Below, piece by piece: positions 35,989-49,787 of a stretch of DNA of 64,000 nt (positions are counted from its first letter, which is position 1; each line of letters opens with the position of its first letter). Source of the DNA: Agroathelia rolfsii. Taxonomy: Eukaryota; Basidiomycota; Agaricomycetes; Amylocorticiales; Amylocorticiaceae. Location: NCBI GenBank assembly GCA_018343915.1, contig JABRWF010000002.1:4774001-4838000 (forward strand), in the 5' to 3' direction. A model generated the notes under the pieces. That model was not told the DNA's origin. It did no database searches and saw only the letters and a list, made by a program, of their open reading frames with translations. The position numbers and the translations under genes are program-made.

Positions 35989-37164
35989 TTATGATGCCTT
36001 CTCTTGAACAAGTGAGCCATCAGCAATTTCGAGCAGTTTCCAATCAACTTCGACCCCTTTTGACTTGAAGATGGCACGTGCATCCTCTGCAATACGCTCA
36101 AATCCATCTGTCGCGAGAGCCAGAATCGTTGGCCCTGCACCGGAAAGACAAATACCCAAGAGACCTGGTTGGGTGGTCGGAGTCAAGGTAGAAGTGATCT
36201 CAGGGAGACCTGGGATCTTAAAAAGAATTTTGAGATCGTTATGCAAAAAGAAGAAAAAGAGGACAGTTACAAGTTTGTTTCGGTAAGGTTGGTGTACCCG
36301 GTCCTTCATCGCTTCATAAATAAGGTCCGCGTCTGGAGGATCTTGTGAGAGCGCTGTCGTGAGGACAGCAATCCGTTGTAGATTAAACACCTGCGGATCT
36401 ATTCGGTCTCACAATCAAGCGGACAAGAGTAATCGTTGACGCACAAGATCTTTCCGTGTGTATTCAGTAGGCAACACCTCCCGGGCTTTTGCGGTGCTCA
36501 ACTCGAAACGAGGAATGATCGCCACAGCTTTAATTTTGGGATTCCATCCAAACTTGACCCAATGGCCAATACCGTATGGAGGTTGAGGAGGGTTTAGGCC
36601 CCAGTCTTCTCCTGCATCGGGGGGATACTCGGGAAGCACCTCTGCAAGGGGTACACTTGCGGCCTCGGTCGCCTGAGCATCTAGCTCTCGTAGATAGGAA
36701 CCAACAAAGCCTCCAATCAATGCCGCAGTAACGTTGTCCGGATGGCGCTCAACCATGAGCGCATGATCCATCATACGCTCGTGAGAAAGATTGAGTGCTC
36801 CCAGCTGGTTACCGAGCAAGACACCTGCGATGACTGCCGCTCCTGAAGATCCTAGACCACGGCCGAAAGGGATATCGTTATGTACATGGATTATTACTCC
36901 AGCGGGGAAACGCGAGATGGAATGGCATCGAAGGACATAGAGGGCAACACGGGTCGTCAGATTTTTGTAAGGATCTAGAGGGACATCCTCAGCCCCCTCT
37001 CCAGTATATTTAAGGGCAGGTGGGTTGGATTGCGATTGGGAAGAGTCTACAGTTACAGTCAAAGTAAGATACAGCGAGAGCGATAATCCAATAACATCGA
37101 AACCAGGGCCAATGTTGGCAGAAGTAGCAGGCACTCGTATGGTGAAGGATCGTGAAGCAGTCAT
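35989..37164 (-). CDS. THR1: Homoserine kinase
   Basis: complement(join(35989..36216, 36271..36390, 36445..37164)), 1068 nt, 355 residues, the usual length. GHMP-kinase family: phosphorylates L-homoserine with ATP in threonine synthesis. The N-terminus MTASRSFTIRVPATSANIGP leads to GFDVIGLSLSL; the ATP-binding loop GRGLGSSGAAVIAG is near residue 100; ERHPDNVTAALIGGFVGS follows; the last exon has LLGICLSGAGPTILALATDG. The junction RKDL-VFNLQRIAVL is exactly as in the family, supporting the first intron. An upstream in-frame ATG at 37197 would add 11 residues; the chosen start gives the normal N-terminus. Cytosolic enzyme; same strand as dynein, whose 3' end is 309 bases upstream. Confidence 0.92.
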
Positions 37165-37472
37165 TGGTGCTTGTAACAAAGTGATAACACAGATCATAGC
37201 CAGCTCGAGTCAGGCGAGCTCCTAAGAACGCTCTTAGGACCGATAAGTCCGATACTGAAACGTCTGCACCCTGGCCCCATCACTCTGTGGTGGAATGTGT
37301 ATCGCAAGAAGAAAAATCCAGGTTCATCAATTACTATGCTCGTAAATACATTCATCATGCCATGCTAAAATGCTTGTATCGTGGGTGGGTATATATAGAT
37401 AAGTTCGTATCATATCGTCAAGTGCATCGTCAGCCATCTACAGAATCACATCATCGAGATCGGAAAAGACGT

Positions 37473-40400
37473 CTAGCCACCGGCAGTCAGACAAACGGCC
37501 CGCATCGATACCAAAGATCCAGCAGCGGCGTCAAGAGGCAGGTCGACCGTGAAGAGAACGTCTTGTCTATCTTTATTCAAGTAAACGGGTAGATTCACCA
37601 TCTTAATGCCATCGGCAACGGAGCCACCAGAGGAGCTATCCGCTTGAACCCAGTGAATCTGGGAGGATGTCAGGCGTACAGATTCACCATCGTTCAATAC
37701 GAGCTTGTCGTTTGACCAAGCCGCTCCCTCGAGAATGAGACCTTTTCGGGAGAGGTGCACGTTAGTCGCCTTTACTTTACAAGACGCAAAAGGTGACCTA
37801 CCGTCAATAATAAAGCTCTCCGCATGCCGTACGCTCTCGATATCCAGGCGAAGGTTCAATGTTTCCAAACTCCAACGTTTACGATGAGCAATGGCCTGTC
37901 TTGTTGCGGTGATATATGCTTCTGGGAAGAAGAGACCACCAAGCCAAACTTCAACATTACTGAAATCGGTCAACTGAGCGATATTGTCAAGCTGTGCAAG
38001 ACGCCTGCTTAAGTCTGGAATCCATTCGGATACGGACATGGTCTTGTGGACCTTGTACCGGCGCCAATGATCAGGAATAGTGCCTGGGGGCGAAGAAATT
38101 AGATAAAATTGTGACCGTTGATGGATTTCGCTTGCCTTTGGTGAGAGAGCTCATAAGGGTACGCAAGTGGTTGGTTTGCTTCAGCTGGCCTTCGCAAACT
38201 TGAACGACATCCGCCAAGTCCTTCTTGACTTGTTTCAGTAGTCTATCGCCAATGCCGCCCTCACGCGCAAAGAGACGATACAGCGGGTCTTGGTTATCTC
38301 CAGTTTGCTTCTCAAGCACTCGGAAATTCTGTATATTGTCAGTTCATACGTTTTTACGAAGAAACACAAGCACAAAAACTCACGGAAGGTAGCTGCGCTA
38401 ACCATTCCTTGCAGTGTTCGTGCAGCGTGCGCATCCAAGCCGGCTGCTGAGAGACTTGACCCTTGGATTGACCGGCAGCCGGGGCAGCTTCGTCATCGTC
38501 ATCCGCCAGCATGCGCATCTTACGAAGCTTGCCGAGAAGCTCGTTCCCTATAGATCATGAGTTTTGATACAAAAATTTATTTCGGCTGGGATCACTATAC
38601 CTTGAGCCTCTGCAATGACTCGCTCGGCTGTTGGCGGAAGGCTGAGCCAAGAAGGTGGCGTGCGGTCGGGCAAACCTTGGGCCCACGACATAAAGTGCTC
38701 TAGCTTGGTACCATCTGGCGCACTCAAGATGGCAGCGTCCAATGTGCGTGGCACAAGGTCAAAGTCGACGTTGTAAGCACCAGGAGTGAACAGAGCGTCA
38801 ACAAAGGAGTCGAGCATGCGTTGATCAAAGTCACTGTCGACCCTTCCACCATACACAGACTGCTTGATGAGCGTCCGTAGGGCTTCCCAAGGTATCGAAA
38901 CGGGATCGATGTTGGCACGTCCCTTGGCAACGTTGCCGAGCCAGACGTCGATGGTGTTGAGAGCGGAAGCTTGGTCCGAATCGTTGAAGTCGTAGGACTT
39001 GCTCCAGCCAAGCGGGGTATAACGCAGTCGCTCCTGGACCACAGCATGGAACCACGCCAGCAAGAAGTACAGACGAACTTTTTCTGCAGGCCCTTGAGAC
39101 AGGCGTGTTTGCCCAATACCGCGTAGAGAGTCAAGGAGATTCGCCTTGACACCAGGAGGAGGTTCGTTCATGATGAGCCGCGACTGACGAAGGATGTTGA
39201 CGGGAATAGATGAATTGGCTTCCATAGTGAGGAAAAGACGGAAGTTACGATTGGGACTCAAAGTTTGGAGCTTCTTTTCCAACTGGCCGAGCCAAGTCGT
39301 TGCCAAATGGACATTTTTGAGGAGAACCCAAGAGCCCTGGCGTGAAGCGGCTGCGATAGCCTGGTCTGCTTGTGTGAAACCTTCTTGGGATCCCATAGCT
39401 ACAGACTGGTAACGGGCGCTGGTGGTTCGAATAAGGTTCTCAACCTTGTAGCTGGCATCATAACCTGGCACGGAGACCAGAGCAATAGGTGTCGCTGCTG
39501 GAATCTCATCGGAGACGATCATACCAAGATCGAAGGCCGAGACCTCCGTCAAGTCCGTTTGGAAGACTGCGCCTACAAACGCAGCAGTGGCCTGAAGAAG
39601 GCGGTCTGGACGCAAGCACTTGACGATGAGAAGCGCACGGATGGCATCCAGAGCAGCTAAACAAGCACATCAGCAAACAATCATTTGACTCTTCGCGAGC
39701 AGACTTACGTGTGCCCTCGCCCCATGGGTTAGGAACGTCACGCTCGGGAGAGTCTGACTCAAGGAACCTGATCCACTCTTCTTGATTTTCGGCGATGTGC
39801 TGGTTTACTGGTTTGAAGATTGGGTTCTTCATGAACAGATCAAGGCGCTGTTGTTGTTCATCGGAGAGGATAGGCGATCTAGACGTTGAACCATGAGAGG
39901 CAATCCCCCCACTCCCGCTCTCCAGCAAGAATTCAACTTCTTCCGTAATGTCCTCTATACCTCTCAGTTTCACTTGAGCAAGCAAAACGGCCAACATGAC
40001 ATGGTCGCGATAGAGCAAAGCACGAGACGTGCGCTTGTACACCATCAAGAAGAGATCATTCGCCAAGATCTCGCGCCGCTGATTGTAGTCTGTGACACCC
40101 TTGAGATTTGGGTTGTGGTGAAGCACGTAGTCGAAGATGTCGAGGAAGAAACGCAGGGAGAATTGATAGAAGTGGTTGACCAGATTCATCTGCTCGAGGA
40201 TGAAGAAGACGGAACTGCAAGCCTGCGATAAGGAGAGATATTCGGCGGTCACTTGTTCGACTTCCTTCATGACGAGATCCGTCTCTTCGACCTTTCTCGT
40301 AATCTCTCCCGCTTCTTTCTTCAGCGTCTCCAGGGTGTCGATAACTTTGTCATCATCTAGAATGTTGCCGCTTGATTCGTTCAAAGCTTGTAGAAGAAGC

Positions 40401-43400
40401 TTCTCCAGAGTACGGAGACGCAGACGGAATTCGCCTTGGATCTTCATCAAGTCGGTCCTCTTGCGCTCCGTGTCCGGCCGCTCAACCTTGAGCACTTGAT
40501 CAAGAGATTGGCTTTGTAGACTGCTGCGAGTCATTGTGAAGTTGACAAAGGTGACACGACTGCAAATATCGGGAGAGAACTCGACCGATGGGTCGCGCGT
40601 GGACAAGAACATGGTGAAGGATGGTGAGAAGTCAATGTCTTGGCTACCCAGACGGATGAGAACACGACCACCAGTGCGTCTAATTTCTTTGTTAAGCACA
40701 GCGTTTAGGATAGGATCAAGATGCTCGACATCCTGGATGAGTAAGGGATTTCCGAAACGAAGAGCACTTTCCAAGACTTTGAGGAAGGCTTCGTCCAGGA
40801 AGCTCGTGACGGTGATCTTTCTCTCCTTGTATTCGTTGAGCAAGAATGTCGTTGCCTGACCAGTTGGGTCGATGATGAGAGGGTAACGGGCGAAGCGCTT
40901 AAGCATGATGGCGTTCTCGGTCGTGAGAGTATCAGCGGGCAGGGATTTCGATTGCCAGCTGAGACGCTCATCCGCCGTAGAAAGGTACTCGGTGAGCGAG
41001 AGCTCAGCCTTGAACTTGATGCTGGCATCCGCAAGGTGGCCAGACCATTCTTGCCACATGACCTCTCGATAGTGCTGATCGAAGAAGCCGCCGTATGCCA
41101 AGAACGCAGCAGAGAGCAAGACATCGCCAACAATGGTGCTCATCTCGACATCGAAAGTGCGACTTCCGTCCTCCCAACGACCTTTCTCCGAAGACAATGA
41201 CTCAAGAAGCTTCATGCTACGGTTAACCTTGCCTTCGACACGTTCCATCTCTGCCTTGATGGACTGCGTTTGACTGATGAGCAGGGCGTAGTCTTCTTTG
41301 TACTGCGCAATCTTGGATTCGAGCTCGCCAATCATCTTGACGGTCATCTTCGCTTGAGCCTTGGTCTCCTCCGCCTTCTGGTTCAGCGCCTCGACTTCAT
41401 TACGTAGTGGCTCAACACGCTCCAAAATGCTGGAGAACTTCACTTGGGCAATGGCCCATTTGACAAGAGGACCGCAAGCTTTACTAGCTCGGTTGACAGT
41501 TTCGAAGTTGTACGAGGGGTGACTCATGAAGCTCTTCATCATCGTGTCACGAATTGACTTCGTCATCTTGTTTTGCGTGTCGAAGTTGACAATGTCTGAA
41601 ATGAAGTTGTCACGACGGATGAAGGTCTGGACGGTACGCCAGCTGTCGACCTTGTGGCCAAGAATCATACAGATGGACTCCATGGCGAGCTTGACGGCCT
41701 CTGGCGGGTTAGCCATCGCTCGGACTTCTTGCAGCTGCTGCTTCTTGATGTTGCTGACAGCTGCCTGAGCTTCGATGACTGCAGGTTCAGCCTCCGCCAA
41801 CTCGGCCTCGACTTCTCTGCGGCGTTGTTGGATATATGTCTCCTGGTCAGCGAGAACGGACTGCATCTGGATCGATTGCGTCTTCTTCATCTCGGCTTCC
41901 TGCTGATCAGCCACCATGACCTTCAACTTCTCGTTCGCCTCGGCGTTCTTCTTTTCGAGCTGCGCTCTCTTGATGGCAAGGCTCTTGCGCAATTCTTCGA
42001 CCTGGTTCACCGTATCCTTCAACTTGTCCAGACCGACGTGAAGATGGCGCTGCTGTTCTTCGAGTTCGTCACGCTTCTCATTGTACAGCCGCACATAGTG
42101 GTTAATGCTATAAAAAGAAAATGAGAACTTTATAACCAAAAACATTCAAGCCAAAAGCATACAAGTCGAGGTAGTGACGAGGCGTAACATAATTGTAACG
42201 GCCTTGACGACGGCTGAGACGTTGATTGATAGCATATAGCGACGAGTGAACGTAGACGAGAGCATTGACGACAGCAGTCCTGTGAAGTGGAGGCATAGAA
42301 AGCTCCCTGTACGCAATGGGGAAGTTTATTGGTGGGCTATATGATGGCAGATCAAGATCAAGCGTCTGCGTGAACTCCATGCCGACTTGGTAGAAGGCCT
42401 GGTCGGACCAATCACCGAACCAATCCAGTACGCAACGATTGAACAAGGCGGGAGAAGTGGCCGCACGCGACGCCAGACCGTTTTCAGGAGGATTCATGGT
42501 GAAGACGACGTGCAAGTTCTTGGCGACTTGTTGCGTGAACCAACGGTACAGCTCTTCATGCGAATCCAGCATGAGACCATCACGTTGAGAGCCTTCTTTA
42601 CAGGCTGTCATCAATGCAGCATGCTCATCACCCTCGAAAAGACCGGGAACCTCGGCGTTGGCAAGCAAGGTGTTCATTCTCTCCAGGAAACCCGAGTCGA
42701 GCACGTTAGATTCGTCCATGATGAAGCAAATCTTTTCACCCTTGCAACCGGCACGACGAAGGACTACCCGAAGATCTTCGTCGAAATCGTCGCCAGTGTA
42801 CTTGTTGGAGACTTTGATTTGGAAGATGCTCAAGCCATTCATCCAGGCCACGAAACGAGAAAGCGTGGTCTGTCGTAACATGTTAGAATTTCATTAAAGA
42901 GACATTTATTCATTTTCGTACCTTGCCACTACCGCTGACACCGATCAAAAGCAAATGACCTTGAATTTGGCGGAAGACTCGATCAATACGAAGGACATGA
43001 TCCAGCACATCGTTGAACAAGACCAAAGGAACGTCCAACTCTTCCTCGTAGAATACACGTAACCGCGCCTTGGTGTACTCCCGCAACGTCTCTCGGTCGA
43101 CAGGAATGTAATTCTTTGAAGTCCAGTTCGAGAACAAGATCGGGCGACCCAATGCTTCGTCGCGGTTGATCGTAGGGAAATGCTCCATGGCGACATTGTC
43201 AATGTTCTCGTCCGTCCAGCGCTTCTCCTCCTCAGTCACCAGTCGATCCTGGAAGAGACGGAGAGCCTCGTGGGCCCATACACGCACAAGCCCCTCAACG
43301 GAAAGCATTTCAAGCGGCCGGATGGCCTCGTAGACACCTCTGACCCACCGCGTCAGCTCACGAGGACTGTAGACGTAGTGCGCTTGGATATCGGACGTGA

Positions 43401-46400
43401 ACCTCTTCTGCGAGGCCAGGTAGAACGATACCATCGAGTCCGTGAGGGGTTCGGCGTAAGCGCGCAAGTTGGGGACGACCTTGAGCACAGCACGGTTGTA
43501 GGTGCCGTAGATCTGCTTGAGGGAGATTTCTCCGGGATAGTCTACCATAATTAACGGTGCATGACGGAGGAAACGATGGCTGAGAGGCACTCGGCCAGGG
43601 TCCGTGGGAGGATTACACGCGCCGACGAATTGGATGCGCTCGAGTTTTACCCAGGCCTTGTCTGATGTACGCCAGTAACCACCGCTCTCAACAAGCTGCC
43701 GAATGAATGAGATGACACGTTGAGTGCCGTATTTGTCCGTCGCAGGAAGATTGATTTCGTCACAGAAAACAACAAGCCAGCGACCGATCTGAACGGGTGC
43801 AAGGATAACACCATTGGGAGTCTTCCTATATTCGCAATACTGCTCAAAAGTCTTGAGGATGAGTTCGGGAGTAGTGGCACTGGAGAAGTTGAGGCCGACA
43901 GTCTCCATGTCTGGCAGCTTCCTCAAAGCGCTGAAGAGCGTCATAGTCTTTCCAGAACCAGGAGGACCACAAAGCATCAGTGGCTTATGCTCCGACAGCC
44001 AAGAGTAGAGAACTTCCTCGTGACGAACAGTGTCGATCGTGGGTACAACCACATCGCTCGCGGTGACGGCGTGAGCCTCGATGTCGATCTGAGGAACGTG
44101 TGATGTCCAGGAGACCCATTCGCCGGAGGCAACTTGTACATCCCAGTCTAGGAGGGAGCCACCAGGTAAGAGAGGAGGCAAATCGATACCGGTATGCTTG
44201 CGCAGGAATTCGCCCATTTCAGCACGAAGATCCAGCTTGGCGTCTCCTGAGAAAGCCCAAATGATGCTGATGAGAAGACGTTTCGTAACATACTGCTCAA
44301 CGCGCTCCGCAGGTAATGGGAAGTCTGAATGACGATTGTTGTATTCGATGATATTCCGCACGGTCTTGTTGATGAGCGAGAAGAGCGTGTTGAGTGCTCG
44401 GGTGGTGGTAAAATCCATGATGTGCTCGATGGTCTCTGCGAAACGGAGCGCAGAGCTGACAAGGTCGTCGTCGGCAAAGTACTGCTCCAGAATGCCTGCG
44501 ACATCCTTCTGCGTGACAAGGTTAGCAGCGGGAGCTTCAGAAGAGAGGACATCAGCACGACGGCCGGGCAACTCGGCTATATCCTCATCGTCTGCGTCTA
44601 ATGGCACGGTGGACAGCATCTCGAGATAGTGGCGGTATACCATCGAAGGCTCCACAACATCCTCGCTGAACCAAATCATACCGCAACGACTGACTGTGGC
44701 AAGCGTGGCATATTTGAGATGCTCGACCTCGAACATGATCCGGACGTTCGGGGGGAGGTTGAGACGTTCGCCGTTCGGTAGCGTCAAAAGCTTGTTGTCA
44801 TCCAGCACACTGGCAAGAAAACATGAGAAAACATGATATATAAAAATAACTTGTCAAAACACACCTATTCAAGTTCTCAACCCACTCCGGATCGACATCA
44901 CCATCAAAAATGATCCAATGCCTCTTTCCACTCTCACCACGCACATCGTCTACAATCTTCCTCAATACATGCGTAAACAGTCCATCGTTCCATTCGCGCG
45001 TTGTCTGGTCGAGGGTGCCGTACAGCGCATCCTTGTGCATCGCCTTCGGGTCAATCACATACGAAATACCCTCAGTACCATCGAGACGCTCAAGAGCCTG
45101 GAGGAGCACACTCCAAGCGTTCGTCTTGCCACTGCCGGAGGGGCCAACCATCATGAGACCGTGCTGAATCTTCTGGATCTGGTACAGCTGCAGAATCTTG
45201 GCGATCCATTTCTCGCCCGCGACGAGACGACGCTCCGCGCAGACCTTGAGAATCTGTTCTTTCAGTGCATCGAGGTCCACGGGCTGGTAATCGACGCCAG
45301 GGAACACGTCCGCTAGCAAGCTACATTATCCGTGTCAATGACGAGGTTCTTGATAGAGCGAGTAAGAGCAACATACCTCGTCAACAGAGGGACATCATCC
45401 GCTACCAACTTCGGCACGATCGTCTCCGTCACACTCTGAATCACGATGATTTGCTCAGACACCACATCTGACAGACCAACGTCGCCCTCCACTCCTTCCT
45501 CATCCGCTGCCGTTGCATCGTCACGCGTACTTTGCAGCCGCTCACGCTTGAGGATACCAGCGCTGGCAAGCACCGCCTTGAGCGCACGCAGACCAAAGTC
45601 GTAGTGCGGCTGCGGTGAGAGCTGTTCGTCGCAAAGATTGAAAAATGGCACGATCTTCGATGCGAGCGATTCGGCCGTGCGGAAACCTTGGGAGAACAAC
45701 ATGACTTGCGCGATGAGTTCTCGATCTGGGCGGGTCATGGCCATTCTATGCGCATAATTAGTAGGAGCGCGAAGTCTTGGGAAAATAGGATACATACGGC
45801 CGGAAGAGCTTCGTCAAGTTGGGTGGAAGCTGGGAACGACCAGCATACGTCGGGTTAGTAGTGATGAAAATACCTAAATCACCTCATTAACCACTATCCA
45901 GACGAAAAAAAACACATCATTCACCCATATTCTTATTGATCTTCAAACTCTTCCCCACCAACTCAATCTCCGTATTCGGATTCGTCGCCAACGCTGCCAA
46001 CCCTTGTTGAATACTCTGCACCTGCTGACTCACAGCGCTCAAAATTCTCTCCTCCAGCCGATTGAACTCGTCAAAACAGCCCCATGCGCCAACCATACAC
46101 AGCCCAACAAAGATACGGCCCATCGCCTGGAAATCAAACGTCTCATCACAGCAGAAGACGAGCACGAAGCGGCCGAGCTGCACGCCGAGCGCCTTGACGG
46201 ACTCGGTTTTGCCTGTGCCTGCGGGCCCAAACGGCGCGCCACCTAGCTGGTTATCCAGCGCCTGCGTGAGCGTGAGGTAGACGCGGTCCGTGAGCGGTGT
46301 CTGCACGAGTCGATCGGGCACGCCGAGGTATTCCCACCCGTACGGGAATGTGGCGTCGGCCGTGCGGATGGCGAGACGTGCCAGCGGGTCAGCGATACCA

Positions 46401-48833
46401 CGGTCGAGGTAAAAGCGCATCTGGTAGAGCCACGTGAAGGCAGAGGCGGAGGTCACGTTGGTGGTAATCAGCGAGCGCGTCACGTCGCGTTGGTGCACAA
46501 GCTCGGTGATGAGGTGTTCGCATTTCCGTCGCGTCACAGGCGCTAGCTCACGCAGAACGATGTCAGCAAGGAGGTCGAGGGCCTCCAGCACGGTCTCAAG
46601 CGGCTTCTCGGGTGTTTCGCTCGCCTCGAGCGAGGTCTCGATGGATGCGGTCCAGGCGACTTGGATGGCGAGAGTGACCAGCTGCGCGGGGTACTTTTCC
46701 ATCCAGGCCATAAATTGCTCCAGCGGCAGCTTCTCGCCTGTACCGTAGAAGCCCTGTAGCTCCGTCACCGCAGTTGTGAGGAGCTCCGCTAAGGAGATGC
46801 GCATCATCGCCTCGATGCGCGCGAGCCAGTCGTTGATCTTGGGATAGTCTTTGAGCAGGATCGGCTGGTGGAAGGGGACTTCTTCGCCTTCGCGAGAGAG
46901 CATGCCCTGGATTTCTGACAGGTCTTCGTTTAACTTAACGGTCGCGATACCGGCAAACATCTTTTTCAAGTGCTTCATGATTCGCAGGATATCCTTGCTG
47001 TTACCGATAATTTCCAGTAAATCTTCGTCACCGACGAAGTAGAAGCGCGGGAACGATGCACGCTCACGCTCAAGGTATTCACCAAGAGCTTTCTGGATTT
47101 TGTTTAGCAGGTCCGCAAGACGCTCAAGACTCTTTTGAACACCCTGGATGTTGAGAACGTCGAGAACGAAAGGGGATTTGTAGACTTTCTTCATGACACT
47201 GAGGAATTCGGTGTTGATGTTGTTGAATCGCGCAGATTCGACGGGAAGGAGATGCTTGATGTCGGCACTACCGGTGAAAATGCCTTCGAGGTAGACCCAC
47301 TGGCGCTGGACGTCAATCCACACATCTGGTGACTAGTGAGCAGAGTATATTCGATTATTTGTATAAATAACTCACCAAAAAGAACGTGAATTTTGTTTAG
47401 CTTCTCTTCCCAGGTGCCGGCCTCTTCTTCGAAAACTGCACGACATATAAGTATAAGATATTGTGTGAAATAATCTTACTTACCTTTGTAGTAGGGAGAT
47501 AGTTTCATTGCCGTCAAAGAATTTAAATTCTCGCTGCATTTATTAAAGAGATCATCCCAGCCTCTGCGGAGCACGTCAGAAGAAATCAGCGTCAGAAATA
47601 GAGGAGACATACCTAATCAGTCTGCATTTATTCTGGTAGTTGACGAGATCTAGGGTATAGTTTGTCCAAATTTCCTTGACTTGTTTAATGTATTCTTCCA
47701 ATGCCATCTAGAAATGCGTGAGATAATAGTCAGGTTTTATGAGTTCAAGCGTACTCACCTCGCCCTGCGCTTGTATGATGACTTCCTTGATGAGGGACTC
47801 GTTTCGTTTCAGGTCCAAATCATACACATGACCAAGTGTCATACTGATCGCCATAAGCGTTGGAGAAATCATTCTGGCAATATCCACTCACAGTGTCAAA
47901 CTGATAGAGGCCGGCAACCTCAAGGCCTTGAAGAGTTGCTTCCAGTGACGCTCCTTGAGCGCCTCGCTCTTAAGCTCGCCCACAATCACGTTTGCCTTCA
48001 ACAATCCCTGCAGCACCTCCTGTACATATTCAAACGCGGCATATTGCCTCATGCGCGTCGGCATCTCCTTGGTTGATTTCAACAACGCATCCAACGCTGC
48101 CCTCAGCTTTCTCGGCTGCACCGTCGCCCAAGCTGTCTCCCTCAGCTCGCCAATCTGACTCCAGATGCCGGATAGTGCGGTCCACACCGCCTTGAGATCG
48201 CGCAGCTCCTCCGTGACAGGCGCGAGGCGCGTATGGCGCACGAGCTCGAGGTCGAGAGCCTCCTTGGCGCGGCAGACGAGCTCGTACTCATCTTGAATGC
48301 GTGTCAACTTGCCCTCGAAGACGTTGAGCGCGTTAAGAGCAGTGTCAGCGCGCATGTTACCCGCGACGGGCCGTGTGGACTCCCACTCGGCGAGGAGGTC
48401 ATTGATCTTGTTCTCTACGATCTTGTCTTCTGCAACAATCTTTAATTGCAGTCCAGCTGTATTAGAAAATATCATTTATATTAGTTTGGTATCATATCAG
48501 GATATTATCATGGAGAACGCACCGAGCTGTTCCTGGATGCTATCGTTCTTGCGCTTCAGAATTTCGTTGTACGCGCTCCATTCACCGCGTAGTTGATCGC
48601 TATACAGCCAGTCTTCAGGAAATTGGTACCTGAATCTCTCCAGTGTCTTCTCTCCACTGGCACATAAGTCGATGATGGGTCCCCATGTTTTGGTCTTGCG
48701 TTTAAGGTCCTGTACAAATGTGATAAAAGTGACCGCGGCTGCGGTCGACGAGTTGCCTGACGCCAAAACCTGTTGCACATGTTCCTTAGTTATATAAATG
48801 CATATTCTATGTCTGTTCAAGACATACCTCCAT
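37473..48833 (-). CDS. Cytoplasmic dynein heavy chain, motor part (tail missing)
   Basis: Eighteen exons, complement(join(37473..38083, 38136..38328, 38384..38547, 38601..39656, 39709..42107, 42163..42869, 42922..44809, 44865..45320, 45377..45745, 45798..45873, 45925..47325, 47376..47435, 47484..47563, 47613..47707, 47759..47873, 47919..48456, 48523..48784, 48828..48833)), 10476 nt, 3491 residues, all phases close. Begins MEEHVQQVL then [13 protein letters not shown]-loops: AAA1 [10 protein letters not shown] near 752, AAA2 [11 protein letters not shown] near 1060, AAA3 [10 protein letters not shown] near 1434, AAA4 GVSGSGKTTL near 1780. Exon 14 holds the stalk coiled coils and microtubule-binding region; the C-terminus is complete. 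Minus-end-directed microtubule motor. Full-length family members have about 1150 more N-terminal residues (the tail for dimerisation and cargo chains), absent here. One intron is GC-AG (38135 side); intron 47874-47918 has a weak GTTGCC donor. Confidence 0.92.
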
Positions 48834-49021
48834 GGTCGACGACGGCGACGACGAACAGAGAGGCGTGCTTGGTGTCTTGCCAACTGGGCACTTGCGCGTG
48901 TCGATTGCCTACGGGGTCAGCTTCTGGCATCCGATGCCTCTTTGGGATTTGCTTCCGGCGGTCCGCCCTTTTGGTGTCTGCCAGTGTCCTGCAAGTCTCT
49001 ACAGTTACTCTCGACGCCAGA
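48834..49021. promoter_or_regulatory. Shared promoter, dynein / SmE
   Basis: 188 bases between the divergent start codons of dynein (minus, 48833) and SmE (plus, 49022). There is no dynein-tail-like coding on the minus strand in this interval or beyond it, so it is the true 5' flank of both genes. Confidence 0.55.
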
Positions 49022-49506
49022 ATGTCCGGTCGCCAACAGCGTGTGCTCGTGCAGCCCATTGTATGCACCCGTCGATTTTAATCCTGAAATTGTACTCATG
49101 ATATTGTTTTCCAGAATGTGATCTTCAAGAACTTGCAAACAGTGAAGATCCATTTGCCATAAATGTCCAACATGCATGCTCACAGTTGATATTATCCAGA
49201 GACAAAAGATTGTCGTGTGGCTCTATGACAATGTCGAGATGCGTATTGAGGGCAGGATCATTGTACGTTGGCTTGAATTATACTATCTGTTTACATCCTG
49301 ACCGTCCTTTCCGCGCCAGGGCTTTGATGAGTTCATGAACCTCGTCATCGATGAGGCAGTCGAGGTGTACGTCAAGGAGGCCAAACCCAAGCGGGAGCTC
49401 GGTGCGTGCTGTCATCGTTCCTACAGATGATCTGGTCTAACATGTATGCACAGGGCGTATACTACTCAAAGGCGACAATATTACGCTCATCCAACAAATT
49501 GTATAA
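49022..49506 (+). CDS. SNRPE: Small nuclear ribonucleoprotein SmE
   Basis: join(49022..49060, 49115..49141, 49200..49262, 49320..49401, 49454..49506), 264 nt, 87 residues. Landmarks: QPINVIFKNLQT, then RQKIVVWLYDNVEMRIEGRI (Sm1 motif) and GFDEFMNLVIDEAVE, then GRILLKGDNITLIQQ (Sm2). It is a core Sm-ring subunit of spliceosomal snRNPs. The exon 3 acceptor was set at 49199 (ccag) rather than at the earlier cacag because only this preserves the frame and the one-to-one alignment with the family. Divergent from dynein and convergent with Mgr2. Confidence 0.93.
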
Positions 49507-49787
49507 CAAACGCCTTAATGACAAAACAGGAGACGCTTTCTCCCTATCGTCTCACACGATGAAGGGAATACATTCACGGACGCGCTGTATTTCACATACT
49601 AACGCCTGTCCAACGACCTACCGCTTGCCGAATGTGTAAACGAGCTTTCTCAAATTCTTGTGACCATTGTATTTAGGCAATCCCGTGCAAAAAGTATATT
49701 TGTATTTTCTTGCCCATGAGTGGCCCTACAAAAGCTCCTAGCTCAAGCCCCATCCTCCTCAAAATCTTAAAAGTAGCCAGCCCATGT

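Noticed and set aside
47880..47925. Apparent frameshift in dynein after KAL
   Set aside because: A 45-base intron (GTTGCC...CCAG) restores both frame and the [11 protein letters not shown] motif, so no frameshift is needed.
39893..48445. Plus-strand frames of 60-160 codons across the dynein region
   Set aside because: They are antisense shadows of strongly conserved dynein exons, with no splice structure or motifs of their own.
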